Positions 13,440-19,918 of a DNA stretch of 21,241 nt are shown here, in pieces. A model generated the notes under the pieces. The model worked only from the letters and a program-made list of their open reading frames with translations, was not told the origin of the DNA and did not search any database. Position 1 is the first letter of the stretch, and each line of letters begins with the position of its first letter. The position numbers were made by a program, and so were the translations under genes. The stretch is taken from assembly GCA_964614265.1 (NCBI GenBank), contig CAZTKT010000012.1:1-21241 (forward strand), in the 5' to 3' direction. Source of the DNA: JACQKD01 sp964614265. Its GTDB lineage: Bacteria > Patescibacteriota > Minisyncoccia > Phycocordibacterales > UBA918.

Positions 13440-15232
13440 TATACGTGATTTGTCTCCTCTTGTGCACGTTCGCTATCAACAGACTCCGGAGGATCTTCTA
13501 GATCAATAAAGGCTCCACCGAGCGTATTTGCCTCTTCAAATGGAATTGAGTGTTCCAGTGCCTTAAAGAGCGCGTCCTCCCGCATGGTAATAAAACCATT
13601 TTTCCTCGCCACCTTATACAAATCATCTTCTGATGCTCGGCTGAGAATCAACCGCTGAATTTCTTCGGTCACTTCAAGCACTTCCATCACTGCGGCTCGA
13701 CCACGAGTACCACTGGGGCATGTTGGAGTTGGTTCTAAGCCAAGGACATCGTCCGCCGTTGGTATGCGGGAGTGATATTCCTGAGGTAATGTCTCAAATA
13801 CATGGTCGATCATCATCTTCATACTCCCTGCAATCGGAATCTTCTTGCCGGAGTCAGGACAAATACGGAGCACGAGTCGTTGTGCCATCGCAAGGATGAG
13901 TGTTGGTGCAATGAGGTAGGGATCGACGCCCATATCGATCAGACGTGGAATAACGCCAATGGCATTGTTCGTGTGAATAGTCGAGAGAACGAGGTGACCA
14001 GTGAGCGCAGCCTGAATCGCAAGTTGTGCAGTCTCCTTATCACGAATCTCCCCAACCATGATGACGTCAGGGTCCTGACGCAAGACTGACCGCAATCCTG
14101 ACGCAAAAGTGTAGCCAATTTCTGGGCGTACTTGTGACTGTGAGACACCGTCAATATTATACTCAACCGGATCCTCAAGTGATAACACATTTTGTCCCAC
14201 ACGATCAATCTCACCGAGCATACTATAGAGTGTCGTCGACTTTCCCGATCCAGTAGGACCTGAAATCAAAATAATACCGTATGGTGCCTTGAGTGCCTTG
14301 CGAATCCGCGCCAAGTTTTCCTTTGACAAACCAGTGTCTTCAAGTGCATGAATACCACTCCCTGAATCAAGAATACGCATCACCACCTTCTCACCATGAT
14401 ATGTTGGCAACGTCGAGACACGAAAATCAATCTTGCGGCCATCAATCGCTGCCGAAAAACGACCGTCCTGTGGCTTACGTCGCTCATCAAGTCGCATAGA
14501 TGTGAGGATTTTGATACGTGCAACAATCGCCTGCTGGAGCACGTGGGGAAGTTCAAGACTCATTGAGAGAACGCCATCCACACGAAACCGAACGTGCACT
14601 TTATCACTAACCGGCTCAATATGGATATCTGATGCTCGTCCATCAACCGCATACCGAAGAATGGTCGCGACAATCTTCGTCACCGGTGCATCCTCTTTTA
14701 TAAATTCTTCAGGCGACTCAAGACCGATTGTCGATTTTTCCCGTTTCTGTAACTCCGCTGAAAGCTCGGACTCAAGTTCGGTCAGTGCCGTATCTACCTC
14801 TCCCACAATATTTTCATACGAGATCAAACCTCGCTTCAAATCCTCTTCAAGAATTAAGACAAGTTTATATGGTAACGCATTCTGCGCCGCAATAAAGTTG
14901 AGTGCATCGAGTGCAGAAAGATCATCAGGATCAGTGGTACCAATCTCAATCACCCCATCCTTGACCGCAAGTGGCAACATTTTGTAATGTCGTGCCGAAT
15001 CTTCAGACAAGTACTTCAGTACCTTTGGCTCGATTTTTTCTTGTGTCGATAAGCGGTGCGTCGGCAACGTATAATATTCACCCAGGGTCTTGAGGATCAC
15101 ATCAGCATCCACCCCCTGTTTTAACAGCACCGCCTCAGCTGAATCACCACTACTTTGCGCCTCAGCCTGCGCTGTCTTAGCAATACTTGCATCAATGATG
15201 CCCTTCTCTTGTAATAAGGTCAGTAGATTCAT
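13439..15232 (-). CDS. pilB: T4P extension ATPase PilB (GspE family)
   Basis: PilB powers pilus polymerisation. The 597-residue protein has an N-terminal MshEN-like domain (about 1-150), then the GspE ATPase core: ASDIHIEP, Walker A GPTGSGKSTT (about 325-334), Asp box LSLEDPVEY, Walker B VIMVGEIRD and His box TGHLVLSTIHTNNA. The usual C-terminal zinc cysteine pairs are reduced to ICPDSG and TCPSGTRGR, with the second cysteine of each pair lost. The ATG at 15232 is preferred because AGGAAG lies 8 nt upstream; a TTG two codons earlier (15238) is possible but unneeded. Overlap with the receiver gene and the row pilN-pilO-pilP-like upstream make a standard T4P motor operon. Confidence 0.96.
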   Translation of the reverse strand: MNLLTLLQEKGIIDASIAKTAQAEAQSSGDSAEAVLLKQGVDADVILKTLGEYYTLPTHRLSTQEKIEPKVLKYLSEDSARHYKMLPLAVKDGVIEIGTTDPDDLSALDALNFIAAQNALPYKLVLILEEDLKRGLISYENIVGEVDTALTELESELSAELQKREKSTIGLESPEEFIKEDAPVTKIVATILRYAVDGRASDIHIEPVSDKVHVRFRVDGVLSMSLELPHVLQQAIVARIKILTSMRLDERRKPQDGRFSAAIDGRKIDFRVSTLPTYHGEKVVMRILDSGSGIHALEDTGLSKENLARIRKALKAPYGIILISGPTGSGKSTTLYSMLGEIDRVGQNVLSLEDPVEYNIDGVSQSQVRPEIGYTFASGLRSVLRQDPDVIMVGEIRDKETAQLAIQAALTGHLVLSTIHTNNAIGVIPRLIDMGVDPYLIAPTLILAMAQRLVLRICPDSGKKIPIAGSMKMMIDHVFETLPQEYHSRIPTADDVLGLEPTPTCPSGTRGRAAVMEVLEVTEEIQRLILSRASEDDLYKVARKNGFITMREDALFKALEHSIPFEEANTLGGAFIDLEDPPESVDSERAQEETNHV

Positions 15233-15280
15233 TAGCAAAGCTTCCTAGCAACTCAGATTCTTAGTGGCAGAGCAGAAATG

Positions 15281-15577
15281 TTAGTGGCCAATCGGTGCAA
15301 ATGGATTTGGGCGGCCCACCGGCTCAGGCACAATAGCTTGACGATAATCAATAAATGATTGAAAACGTGGATCAGTAAATAGCGTATTGTCCAGCTGGAG
15401 ACCCCGAAGTTGCTGGAGCGCCCGTAAAAAATCCTGAGTATCGCGAGACGCCTGTGAGATTGCCCGTGTATCGCTACTCAATGTGACATCGTTAGAAGCA
15501 AAAAACATCTGGTACCCAAACCATAGAATAATAGCTGCAATTATGGCAAAAAGGATGTTTTTTAGAAATGGAGTCAT
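15281..15577 (-). CDS. Short single-pass membrane protein, PilP-like
   Basis: The 98-residue protein has one N-terminal membrane helix (about 6-27, LFAIIAAIILWFGYQMFFA), a helical region, and a C-terminal GRPNPFAPIG. A similar DPF/NPF-x-P element marks the N-terminal region of PilP lipoproteins, which bind the PilN/PilO dimer. There is no lipobox cysteine and no beta-domain, so if it is a PilP counterpart it is a minimal one. It lies 6 nt after pilO and 48 nt before pilB, the position PilP takes in other T4P operons, although there pilQ would normally follow. The PilP relation is inferred from motif and position. Confidence 0.75.
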   Translation of the reverse strand: MTPFLKNILFAIIAAIILWFGYQMFFASNDVTLSSDTRAISQASRDTQDFLRALQQLRGLQLDNTLFTDPRFQSFIDYRQAIVPEPVGRPNPFAPIGH

Positions 15578-15583
15578 ATGCAG

Positions 15584-16198
15584 TTACGTCTTAGACGTGA
15601 TAAGAGAAAAGAGCCGAATACTCATAGTAAAAGAACCAGAATTACTTTCAGAATTACTTGAGGACTGTGTAAAAGATATCTTGTGTATTTCCATAAAGAC
15701 CAGAGACCGTTCTACATCCTGTAAAAATGCACGGAAATCATCGTACGAACCCTTCACTGAAAAATCGATGTCAAGTGTGATATATTGGCCCTGTATAGGC
15801 ACCTCTGCCGTGGGCGTATCTCCGTTTGCGGGTACGCCCGGTGCAGACCCTGGTTGCTGTGCACCTTCATCTTTCTTTTGCGTACCCACTTTTATATCAG
15901 CAAGAACAAGGTGGTGCGAAGCCGCTAATGCGTCCATGTCTCCAAGCACTGCCACTTCATCAACACGATTCGGGAGCATCGCCTCGAGTCGTTCTAAGTT
16001 TGCGGGAGAGATACTCTGTTGTTCTTGCTTCAACTTGTTGATACGACCTTGTAATTCGGTTGCTTTCGTAATTGCCTCTGCATATTGCGCGGTCTCATCC
16101 TGTATCGCTTTCACCTCAGTAAAGGTTGGTTGAATATAGGTAAAGAAAAGACCAACTGCGATGATGATGCCGATGATTGGGGTAAGTGCTTTAAACAT
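15584..16198 (-). CDS. pilO: T4P alignment protein PilO-like
   Basis: A 204-residue protein with a short N-terminus, a membrane helix (about 6-24, PIIGIIIAVGLFFTYIQP), a coiled coil (about 28-70, IQDETAQYAEAITKATELQG) and a C-terminal ferredoxin-like domain (ITLDIDFSVKGSYDDFRAFLQDVERSL). This order and the G-x-Y-x-x-F...F-L-x-x-E-R pattern are those of PilO. A low-complexity Pro/Gly/Ala linker (about 112-132) precedes the final domain. PilO dimerises with PilN in the inner membrane to align the platform. It follows the pilN-like gene by 16 nt. Confidence 0.88.
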   Translation of the reverse strand: MFKALTPIIGIIIAVGLFFTYIQPTFTEVKAIQDETAQYAEAITKATELQGRINKLKQEQQSISPANLERLEAMLPNRVDEVAVLGDMDALAASHHLVLADIKVGTQKKDEGAQQPGSAPGVPANGDTPTAEVPIQGQYITLDIDFSVKGSYDDFRAFLQDVERSLVFMEIHKISFTQSSSNSESNSGSFTMSIRLFSLITSKT

Positions 16199-16214
16199 AC
16201 GTAAAAAATAAGAG

Positions 16215-16904
16215 CTACTGAAGTGGCAGGAGGTTACTGCTTGTGGCTGTGTGCGATGTCCCGGAAGTTGTCGTCGACGCTGTCACCGTACTAGTAGACA
16301 TAAACGGTGGTGGCGTCACTGTAGAACCAGTATATGCTAACGACGCCCGATCAGCCTCAGAGGTGGCGACAAAATGTACTTGCCCTTTATCGTCAACGGT
16401 CAGACCAGAAAAGATTGTGTGTGCAAGTACCGTTGCATCCGCAAACTGTCTGCTCTGTAACGCAACCGTGTTGAAGTGTATCGCAGTACCCTTGAGCACT
16501 ACTTCAACCGACCCTGACTCCCGACGCTCATAGGAAAAATCAGTGAAACCAATGTTTTTCTGTGTCCGAAGCTCAAGTGCATCAAAGATCACTGATGGTG
16601 AGAGGTGGTCACTGAGGAGTGTCTTCGTTGCAATAATTCGGTGATCAAGTTCTTTCAGTGCATCAATATCACCCAGACTATAAGAACTCTTGGTTGCCTG
16701 TAGCTCTGTTTTCTTCGCCTGAAGTGCTTTTTCAGTAATACCCTTGTAGAGAAACACTCCCACTGCAAGAATCATGCCACATAAGAACACGACCATACCG
16801 ATAAAACGAAAGACATTAAAATGCCGATGTTTATGTGGCACACGTCCGGGCACAGTGCTCGTCGTTTGTTTTGGAATAAAAGAAGTTTTTGGACTATCGA
16901 CCAT
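16215..16904 (-). CDS. pilN: T4P alignment protein, PilN-like
   Basis: This 229-residue protein lies between pilM and pilO. It has a basic cytoplasmic N-terminus (about 1-30), one membrane helix (about 32-54, IGMVVFLCGMILAVGVFLY), a periplasmic-side helix (LQAKKTELQATKS), a beta-rich domain (IGFTDFSYERRESGSVEVVLKG) and a Ser/Thr/Pro-rich tail. The topology matches PilN, although the classical N-terminal PilM-binding motif is not clear, so the name rests partly on position. I chose ATG at 16904 (MVDSPK) over 16982: it leaves a normal cytoplasmic segment and has TATACT and a GGGT sequence just upstream. It is separated from pilM by 103 nt that hold regulatory-looking sequence. Confidence 0.8.
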   Translation of the reverse strand: MVDSPKTSFIPKQTTSTVPGRVPHKHRHFNVFRFIGMVVFLCGMILAVGVFLYKGITEKALQAKKTELQATKSSYSLGDIDALKELDHRIIATKTLLSDHLSPSVIFDALELRTQKNIGFTDFSYERRESGSVEVVLKGTAIHFNTVALQSRQFADATVLAHTIFSGLTVDDKGQVHFVATSEADRASLAYTGSTVTPPPFMSTSTVTASTTTSGTSHTATSSNLLPLQ

Positions 16905-17007
16905 ATACCCGTAGTATAAACGAGAAACATTGTTATTGGCAGTGCCTCCTGTGGATAGGATACCTACATGATCTCTCCGCATACCACCATGTGCTCCTGG
17001 ACATATA
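16905..17007 (-). promoter_or_regulatory. pilM-pilN gap with TATACT box and repeated 13-mer
   Basis: The only sizeable gap inside the pilM-pilC run. TATACT (16913-16918) lies 8 nt before the pilN ATG. The 13-mer TATCCACAGGAGG (16945-16957) is shared exactly with the gap between the two pilins; here it contains a one-mismatch DnaA-box match. It probably holds an internal promoter for pilN onward; no strong -35 box or terminator was seen. Confidence 0.35.
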
Positions 17008-18120
17008 TTATTCTTCAGTGAACTTTCGAAGAGCTACTCCAATAGCAACCGCAAACGACGGCCCTGCCTCTTTGAGTGTATCCTCTAGAAATGCTGGATA
17101 CTCAACTTTTGAAAAAGGGTCCGCTAAGACTACCGGACGCGCAAAATGCGTCTGTGCTCGTGCCAATACACCCTTTAGTAACGCGCCGCCGCCGGTGAGA
17201 ATGATTTTTAAGATTTTCACTTCAGCCCGAGTTTCGTACGCAGTCATCACGCGTTGTGACTCATCGAGTATCCGTACAAGAGCAAGGTCGAGTGCTTGTG
17301 CGATACGCGGATCACTCGTACCTCCATCCAAACCGACTTGTCGTTTGAGTTCTTCGGCATCTGCAACAGGAATCTCGAGCGCATGTGCAAGAGAGAGTGT
17401 CATGTCTTGAGAACCACTATTGACACTATGCGTCTGTTGGACAATGCCATCATTAACCACGTAGAGCTTCGTTGTTGCAGCACCAAGATCCAGCAACACC
17501 ACCGCGTTGTCAGTCTCAAGCACACTCGAACGAATCGTACTAAATACCTCGATTTCACTAAAACTATTCCGAAATGAAGCGCTCTTTAGGACTGCACGGT
17601 ATTTTTCGAGAGCTTTTGTATGAATTGCTGCCAAGAGTACTCTTAGTGATGGGGATTTTTGGCTCTTTTGGGCGCCGGCTTGAAAGTCAGGAATCACAAA
17701 CCAATCAAGTGTCACTTCATGTATCGGCACGGGCACATATTTACGTGCTTCGACGGGGATCACCGAGGCCAATTGATCTTTACTTTCCGACGGGAGTGTC
17801 AACACCGTCACAAAACTCGATGTGTAGGAGATACTCAACGCTCCATCCCTGCTTGAGACCGATGCCTCTCGAGCAATATCGACGAGTGCGGTCGCCAATT
17901 TCGTCTCGTCGAGACTCGTTGCCCGTCCAATTTCAATGCCGGCATAGGGCCCCAATTGTAATTCTCCATACGTCTCCAATACCGCACCACCTTTTGCTTG
18001 TTTCAGTTGCACCACCTTAATTGATGAAGAACCGATATCGATACCTACCACCCCTCCGCTTTCCACAGGGGAACTACCAAAGTTAAACACCTGTGCTAAT
18101 TTAGAAAAATTGAATTGCAT
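17008..18120 (-). CDS. pilM: T4P actin-like assembly protein PilM
   Basis: PilM is a cytoplasmic actin/FtsA-like ATP-binding protein that anchors PilN and links to the motors. The 370-residue protein has the phosphate-1 motif VVGIDIGSSSIKVVQL (about 24-39), phosphate-2 VVLLDLGAATTKLYVV (about 207-222), the adenosine motif ILTGGGALLKGV (about 307-318), and SVIPVEARKYVPVPIHEVTLDW, a segment strongly typical of PilM. It is the first gene of the minus-strand T4P run; the ATG is directly preceded by TATACT with no room for a ribosome-binding site, suggesting a leaderless mRNA if that box is used. A divergent comF starts 56 nt away. Confidence 0.95.
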   Translation of the reverse strand: MQFNFSKLAQVFNFGSSPVESGGVVGIDIGSSSIKVVQLKQAKGGAVLETYGELQLGPYAGIEIGRATSLDETKLATALVDIAREASVSSRDGALSISYTSSFVTVLTLPSESKDQLASVIPVEARKYVPVPIHEVTLDWFVIPDFQAGAQKSQKSPSLRVLLAAIHTKALEKYRAVLKSASFRNSFSEIEVFSTIRSSVLETDNAVVLLDLGAATTKLYVVNDGIVQQTHSVNSGSQDMTLSLAHALEIPVADAEELKRQVGLDGGTSDPRIAQALDLALVRILDESQRVMTAYETRAEVKILKIILTGGGALLKGVLARAQTHFARPVVLADPFSKVEYPAFLEDTLKEAGPSFAVAIGVALRKFTEE

Positions 18121-18175
18121 AGTATATCTACAGGGAGTATTCTACCATGTGACTCACTTTCAACAGCAAACTCCT
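18121..18175. promoter_or_regulatory. Divergent promoter region of pilM and comF
   Basis: These 55 nt separate the two start codons. Minus strand: TATACT (18121-18126) abuts the pilM ATG; TTGAAA and TAGAAT are also present but only 13 nt apart. Plus strand: TATTCT about 30 nt before the comF ATG. Shared control of pilus and DNA-uptake genes is plausible; the exact boxes are uncertain. Confidence 0.4.
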
Positions 18176-18784
18176 ATGCATTGGTTTTTTCGCACCTGCG
18201 TTGACACACTCTTCCCTCTTTCGGCAGAATCTGCATTAGTACGAGATACACCCCACTCAATACTCGCAACACTAGCTCACCCAAAACAACACAACGACAC
18301 AACCGTATTGTTTTCCTACCACACTCCTCTTGTCCGTACCTTTATCCATGAAGCCAAATTTCATCGAAATAGAGACGCGATTCAGTCTCTCGGTCAGTCA
18401 GTAAAAACATACCTCTGCTCCCTCCCCCACAAAAGTGCCTACCTCATCCCAATACCCCTTTCACATACCCGCTTTCGTCAACGAGGGTACAATCAGGTCG
18501 AAGAAATAGCCGCTGTTGCCTGCGTAGATATGAAGCACATACAACTCAATACCACGCTCCTCACTAAAATACGACATACCCCATCACAGACCTCCCTCTC
18601 TCGCACAGATCGTCTCGTAAATCTCACCGACGCGTTTTCTGTTGAGCTACATGCGATACCCACAGACACACCCCTTATTCTATTTGACGACATTCTCACC
18701 ACGGGGGCAACCCTTACCGAGGCAACCCGCACCCTACGCCAGGCTGGATTTACCACTATAGAACGATTAGTGCTCGCACACTAG
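18176..18784 (+). CDS. comF: ComF-family phosphoribosyltransferase-like protein
   Basis: ComF proteins are needed for natural transformation in several bacteria and carry a type I PRT fold. The 202-residue protein has the family central block (IHEAKFHRNRD, LIPIPLSHTRFRQRGYNQVEEIA) and the PRPP-binding loop LILFDDILTTGATLTEA. The N-terminal CxxC zinc ribbon usual in ComF is missing: the segment after FRTCVDTLFPL has no further cysteines in the right places. ATG at 18176 (MHWFFRTCVDTLF) was chosen because ComF proteins begin with such a hydrophobic helix; an upstream frame from 18110 would overlap the pilM start. It is divergent from pilM, which supports a link to pilus-mediated DNA uptake. Confidence 0.9.
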   Translation: MHWFFRTCVDTLFPLSAESALVRDTPHSILATLAHPKQHNDTTVLFSYHTPLVRTFIHEAKFHRNRDAIQSLGQSVKTYLCSLPHKSAYLIPIPLSHTRFRQRGYNQVEEIAAVACVDMKHIQLNTTLLTKIRHTPSQTSLSRTDRLVNLTDAFSVELHAIPTDTPLILFDDILTTGATLTEATRTLRQAGFTTIERLVLAH

Positions 18785-18895
18785 TGAGCAAGAACAGAGA
18801 GCACCATTAGAACTCACGTGCGAGATATGCTATCGTGATGCGGTACAGTGTACGCACATCAAAGAAACAAAGGGGACGAACGATTAGGAAACAAT

Positions 18896-18984
18896 GGAGG
18901 GTTGGCTGAGTGGCCGAAAGCGCCTCACTGCTAACGAGGTAGGGGTGTTAAAACCTCTCGAGGGTTCGAATCCCTCACCCTCCG
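18896..18984 (+). tRNA. tRNA-Ser (GCU)
   Basis: The acceptor stem GGAGGGT/ACCCTCC is perfect over 7 bp, with discriminator G. The anticodon loop CTGCTAA gives anticodon GCU (AGC/AGU codons). The long variable arm of a class II tRNA is present, and the T-arm is GAGGG-TTCGAAT-CCCTC. The pair closing the anticodon loop is A31-C39, a mismatch. CCA is not encoded (CAA follows). The 111 nt between comF and this gene hold no clear feature beyond a possible TATGCT box near 18828. Confidence 0.96.
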
Positions 18985-18996
18985 CAAATAGAAACT

Positions 18997-19030
18997 TCGA
19001 ACCCACTCCGCTCATGCGAAGTGGGTTCGA
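18997..19030. repeat. Long hairpin just downstream of tRNA-Ser
   Basis: TCGAACCCACT and AGTGGGTTCGA form an 11-bp perfect stem that continues, past one C-A mismatch, with CGC/GCG around a TCAT loop. No T-run follows on the plus strand, so it is more likely a processing or stability element than an intrinsic terminator. The 3' arm contains GGGTTCGA, the T-arm consensus, so it may be a decayed tRNA fragment. Confidence 0.6.
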
Positions 19031-19107
19031 GCAAAGTCTAATATCTCACCCCATATACACACCACACCCCAAAATGGAACGAGTACAAGATGTTACACTG
19101 TGTGTGT

Positions 19108-19581
19108 ATGGCAACACGTGCAATTCAAACCATTACCTGGGAAGCGGCTGAGCACCATCACAAAGAGAAAAAAAGCGACTGGTATTGGGCGCTTGGTATT
19201 ATCACAGTGGTAGGTGCCACACTTGCCGTGATCTTCGGAAATATTCTCTTTGCAATAGTGGTAGCACTCAGTGGCATATTGATGACGATCACCTCCCTGC
19301 GAGAACCTGGGGTGCTTTCCTTTGGGGTCACTACCCGCGGAGTACAAGTCGACCATGTGCTGTACCCCTATGCGACACTCGAATCATTTTGTATTGACGA
19401 GCATGCACCCCATGGTCCACAGTTGATCCTAAAGTCCCGAAAGTCTCTGCAACCACTGATCATCATCCCCCTTCCTGAAGAGGCGGTCGAGGAGATTGAT
19501 GATATCCTCGCAGAGCGCCTCCCGGAAGAACACCTCGAAGAGTCACTCGCCCATCATCTACTGGAACTTTTTGGATTTTAA
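19108..19581 (+). CDS. Small membrane protein with two hydrophobic helices
   Basis: This 157-residue protein has a charged N-terminus (ATRAIQTITWEAAEHHHKEKK), two closely spaced hydrophobic segments (about 27-64, WYWALGIITVVGATLAVIFG and FAIVVALSGILMTI), then a soluble beta-rich domain and an acidic C-terminus (PEEAVEEIDDILAERLPEE, ending LLELFGF). The layout resembles membrane proteins with a PH-like domain that are frequent in Parcubacteria, but I cannot name the family. ATG at 19108 (MATRAIQ) is preferred to one at 19090; no Shine-Dalgarno sequence is seen and TACACT lies 8 nt upstream, so a leaderless mRNA is possible. A repeat with hairpins follows. Confidence 0.82.
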   Translation: MATRAIQTITWEAAEHHHKEKKSDWYWALGIITVVGATLAVIFGNILFAIVVALSGILMTITSLREPGVLSFGVTTRGVQVDHVLYPYATLESFCIDEHAPHGPQLILKSRKSLQPLIIIPLPEEAVEEIDDILAERLPEEHLEESLAHHLLELFGF

Positions 19582-19623
19582 GGTATTGTGTGTGTTGTAG
19601 AAATACATAGGAGGAAGAAAAAG

Positions 19624-19681
19624 GAACAAAGGACACCGTTTGAGTGCGTATTGCACTCAACAAAAAATGTCTCCCAGACAT
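19624..19681. repeat. 58-bp repeat with two hairpins, copy 1
   Basis: It is identical to 19704-19761 at 54 of 58 positions, all four differences being consecutive (TTTG versus CCCA). It contains hairpin A (TTGAGTGC-gtatt-GCACTCAA, 8 bp) and hairpin B (ATGTCT-ccc-AGACAT). On the minus strand hairpin B is followed by a T-run; on the plus strand it is not. Confidence 0.93.
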
Positions 19682-19703
19682 ACGATGGCCATGGATGAGG
19701 AGA

Positions 19704-19761
19704 GAACAAAGGACACCGCCCAAGTGCGTATTGCACTCAACAAAAAATGTCTCCCAGACAT
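19704..19761. repeat. 58-bp repeat with two hairpins, copy 2
   Basis: Second copy, 80 bp after the first. Hairpin A is weakened to 5 bp, while hairpin B extends into a T-run and becomes a symmetrical terminator-like stem. It ends six nucleotides before tRNA-Arg. With only two copies and no uniform spacer it is not a CRISPR array. Confidence 0.93.
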
Positions 19762-19767
19762 TTTTTG
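19741..19767. terminator. Symmetrical terminator-like hairpin abutting tRNA-Arg
   Basis: CAAAAAATGTCT-CCC-AGACATTTTTTG forms a 12-bp stem with a T-run on both strands. It may end the transcript of the upstream membrane-protein gene. Its last base is the first base of tRNA-Arg, so if it terminates, tRNA-Arg must start from a promoter inside or very near it. Confidence 0.65.
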
Positions 19768-19841
19768 CCCCCGTCGTTCAACGGATAGGACGCAAGCTTG
19801 CGGAGCCTGTAATGTAGGTTCGATTCCTGCCGGGGGCACCA
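19767..19841 (+). tRNA. tRNA-Arg (GCG), CCA encoded
   Basis: The acceptor stem GCCCCCG/CGGGGGC is perfect, followed by A-CCA. The D-arm is GTTC-AACGGATA-GGAC and the anticodon loop TTGCGGA gives anticodon GCG (CGC, and CGU by wobble). The anticodon stem CAAGC/GCCTG has an A-C mismatch at its middle pair. The T-arm is TAGG/CCTG-type around TTCGATT. CCA is encoded here but not in the other two tRNA genes of the window. A G34 tRNA-Arg in place of the usual ACG species is unusual among bacteria. Confidence 0.93.
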
Positions 19842-19858
19842 AGATAGAACTTCTTCAG

Positions 19859-19893
19859 AAAAAACGCCACACGTTATCCGTGTGGCGTTTTTT
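19859..19893. terminator. Bidirectional terminator between tRNA-Arg and the cupredoxin gene
   Basis: AAAAAACGCCACACG pairs perfectly with CGTGTGGCGTTTTTT around a 5-nt loop, giving a GC-rich stem and a T-run on both strands. It serves tRNA-Arg on the plus strand and the convergent cupredoxin-like gene on the minus strand. Confidence 0.92.
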
Positions 19894-19918
19894 CTTGTAT
19901 CTACTGGCGAAGTGCAAA

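Noticed and set aside
19624..19761. CRISPR array
   Set aside because: Only two repeat copies, a 22-nt gap, imperfect identity and internal terminator-like hairpins; no cas genes nearby.
19463..19842. Minus-strand open frames over the 58-bp repeats and tRNA-Arg
   Set aside because: They translate the repeat hairpins and the antisense of the tRNA (a start such as MVPPAGIEPT is a well-known artefact of this kind).
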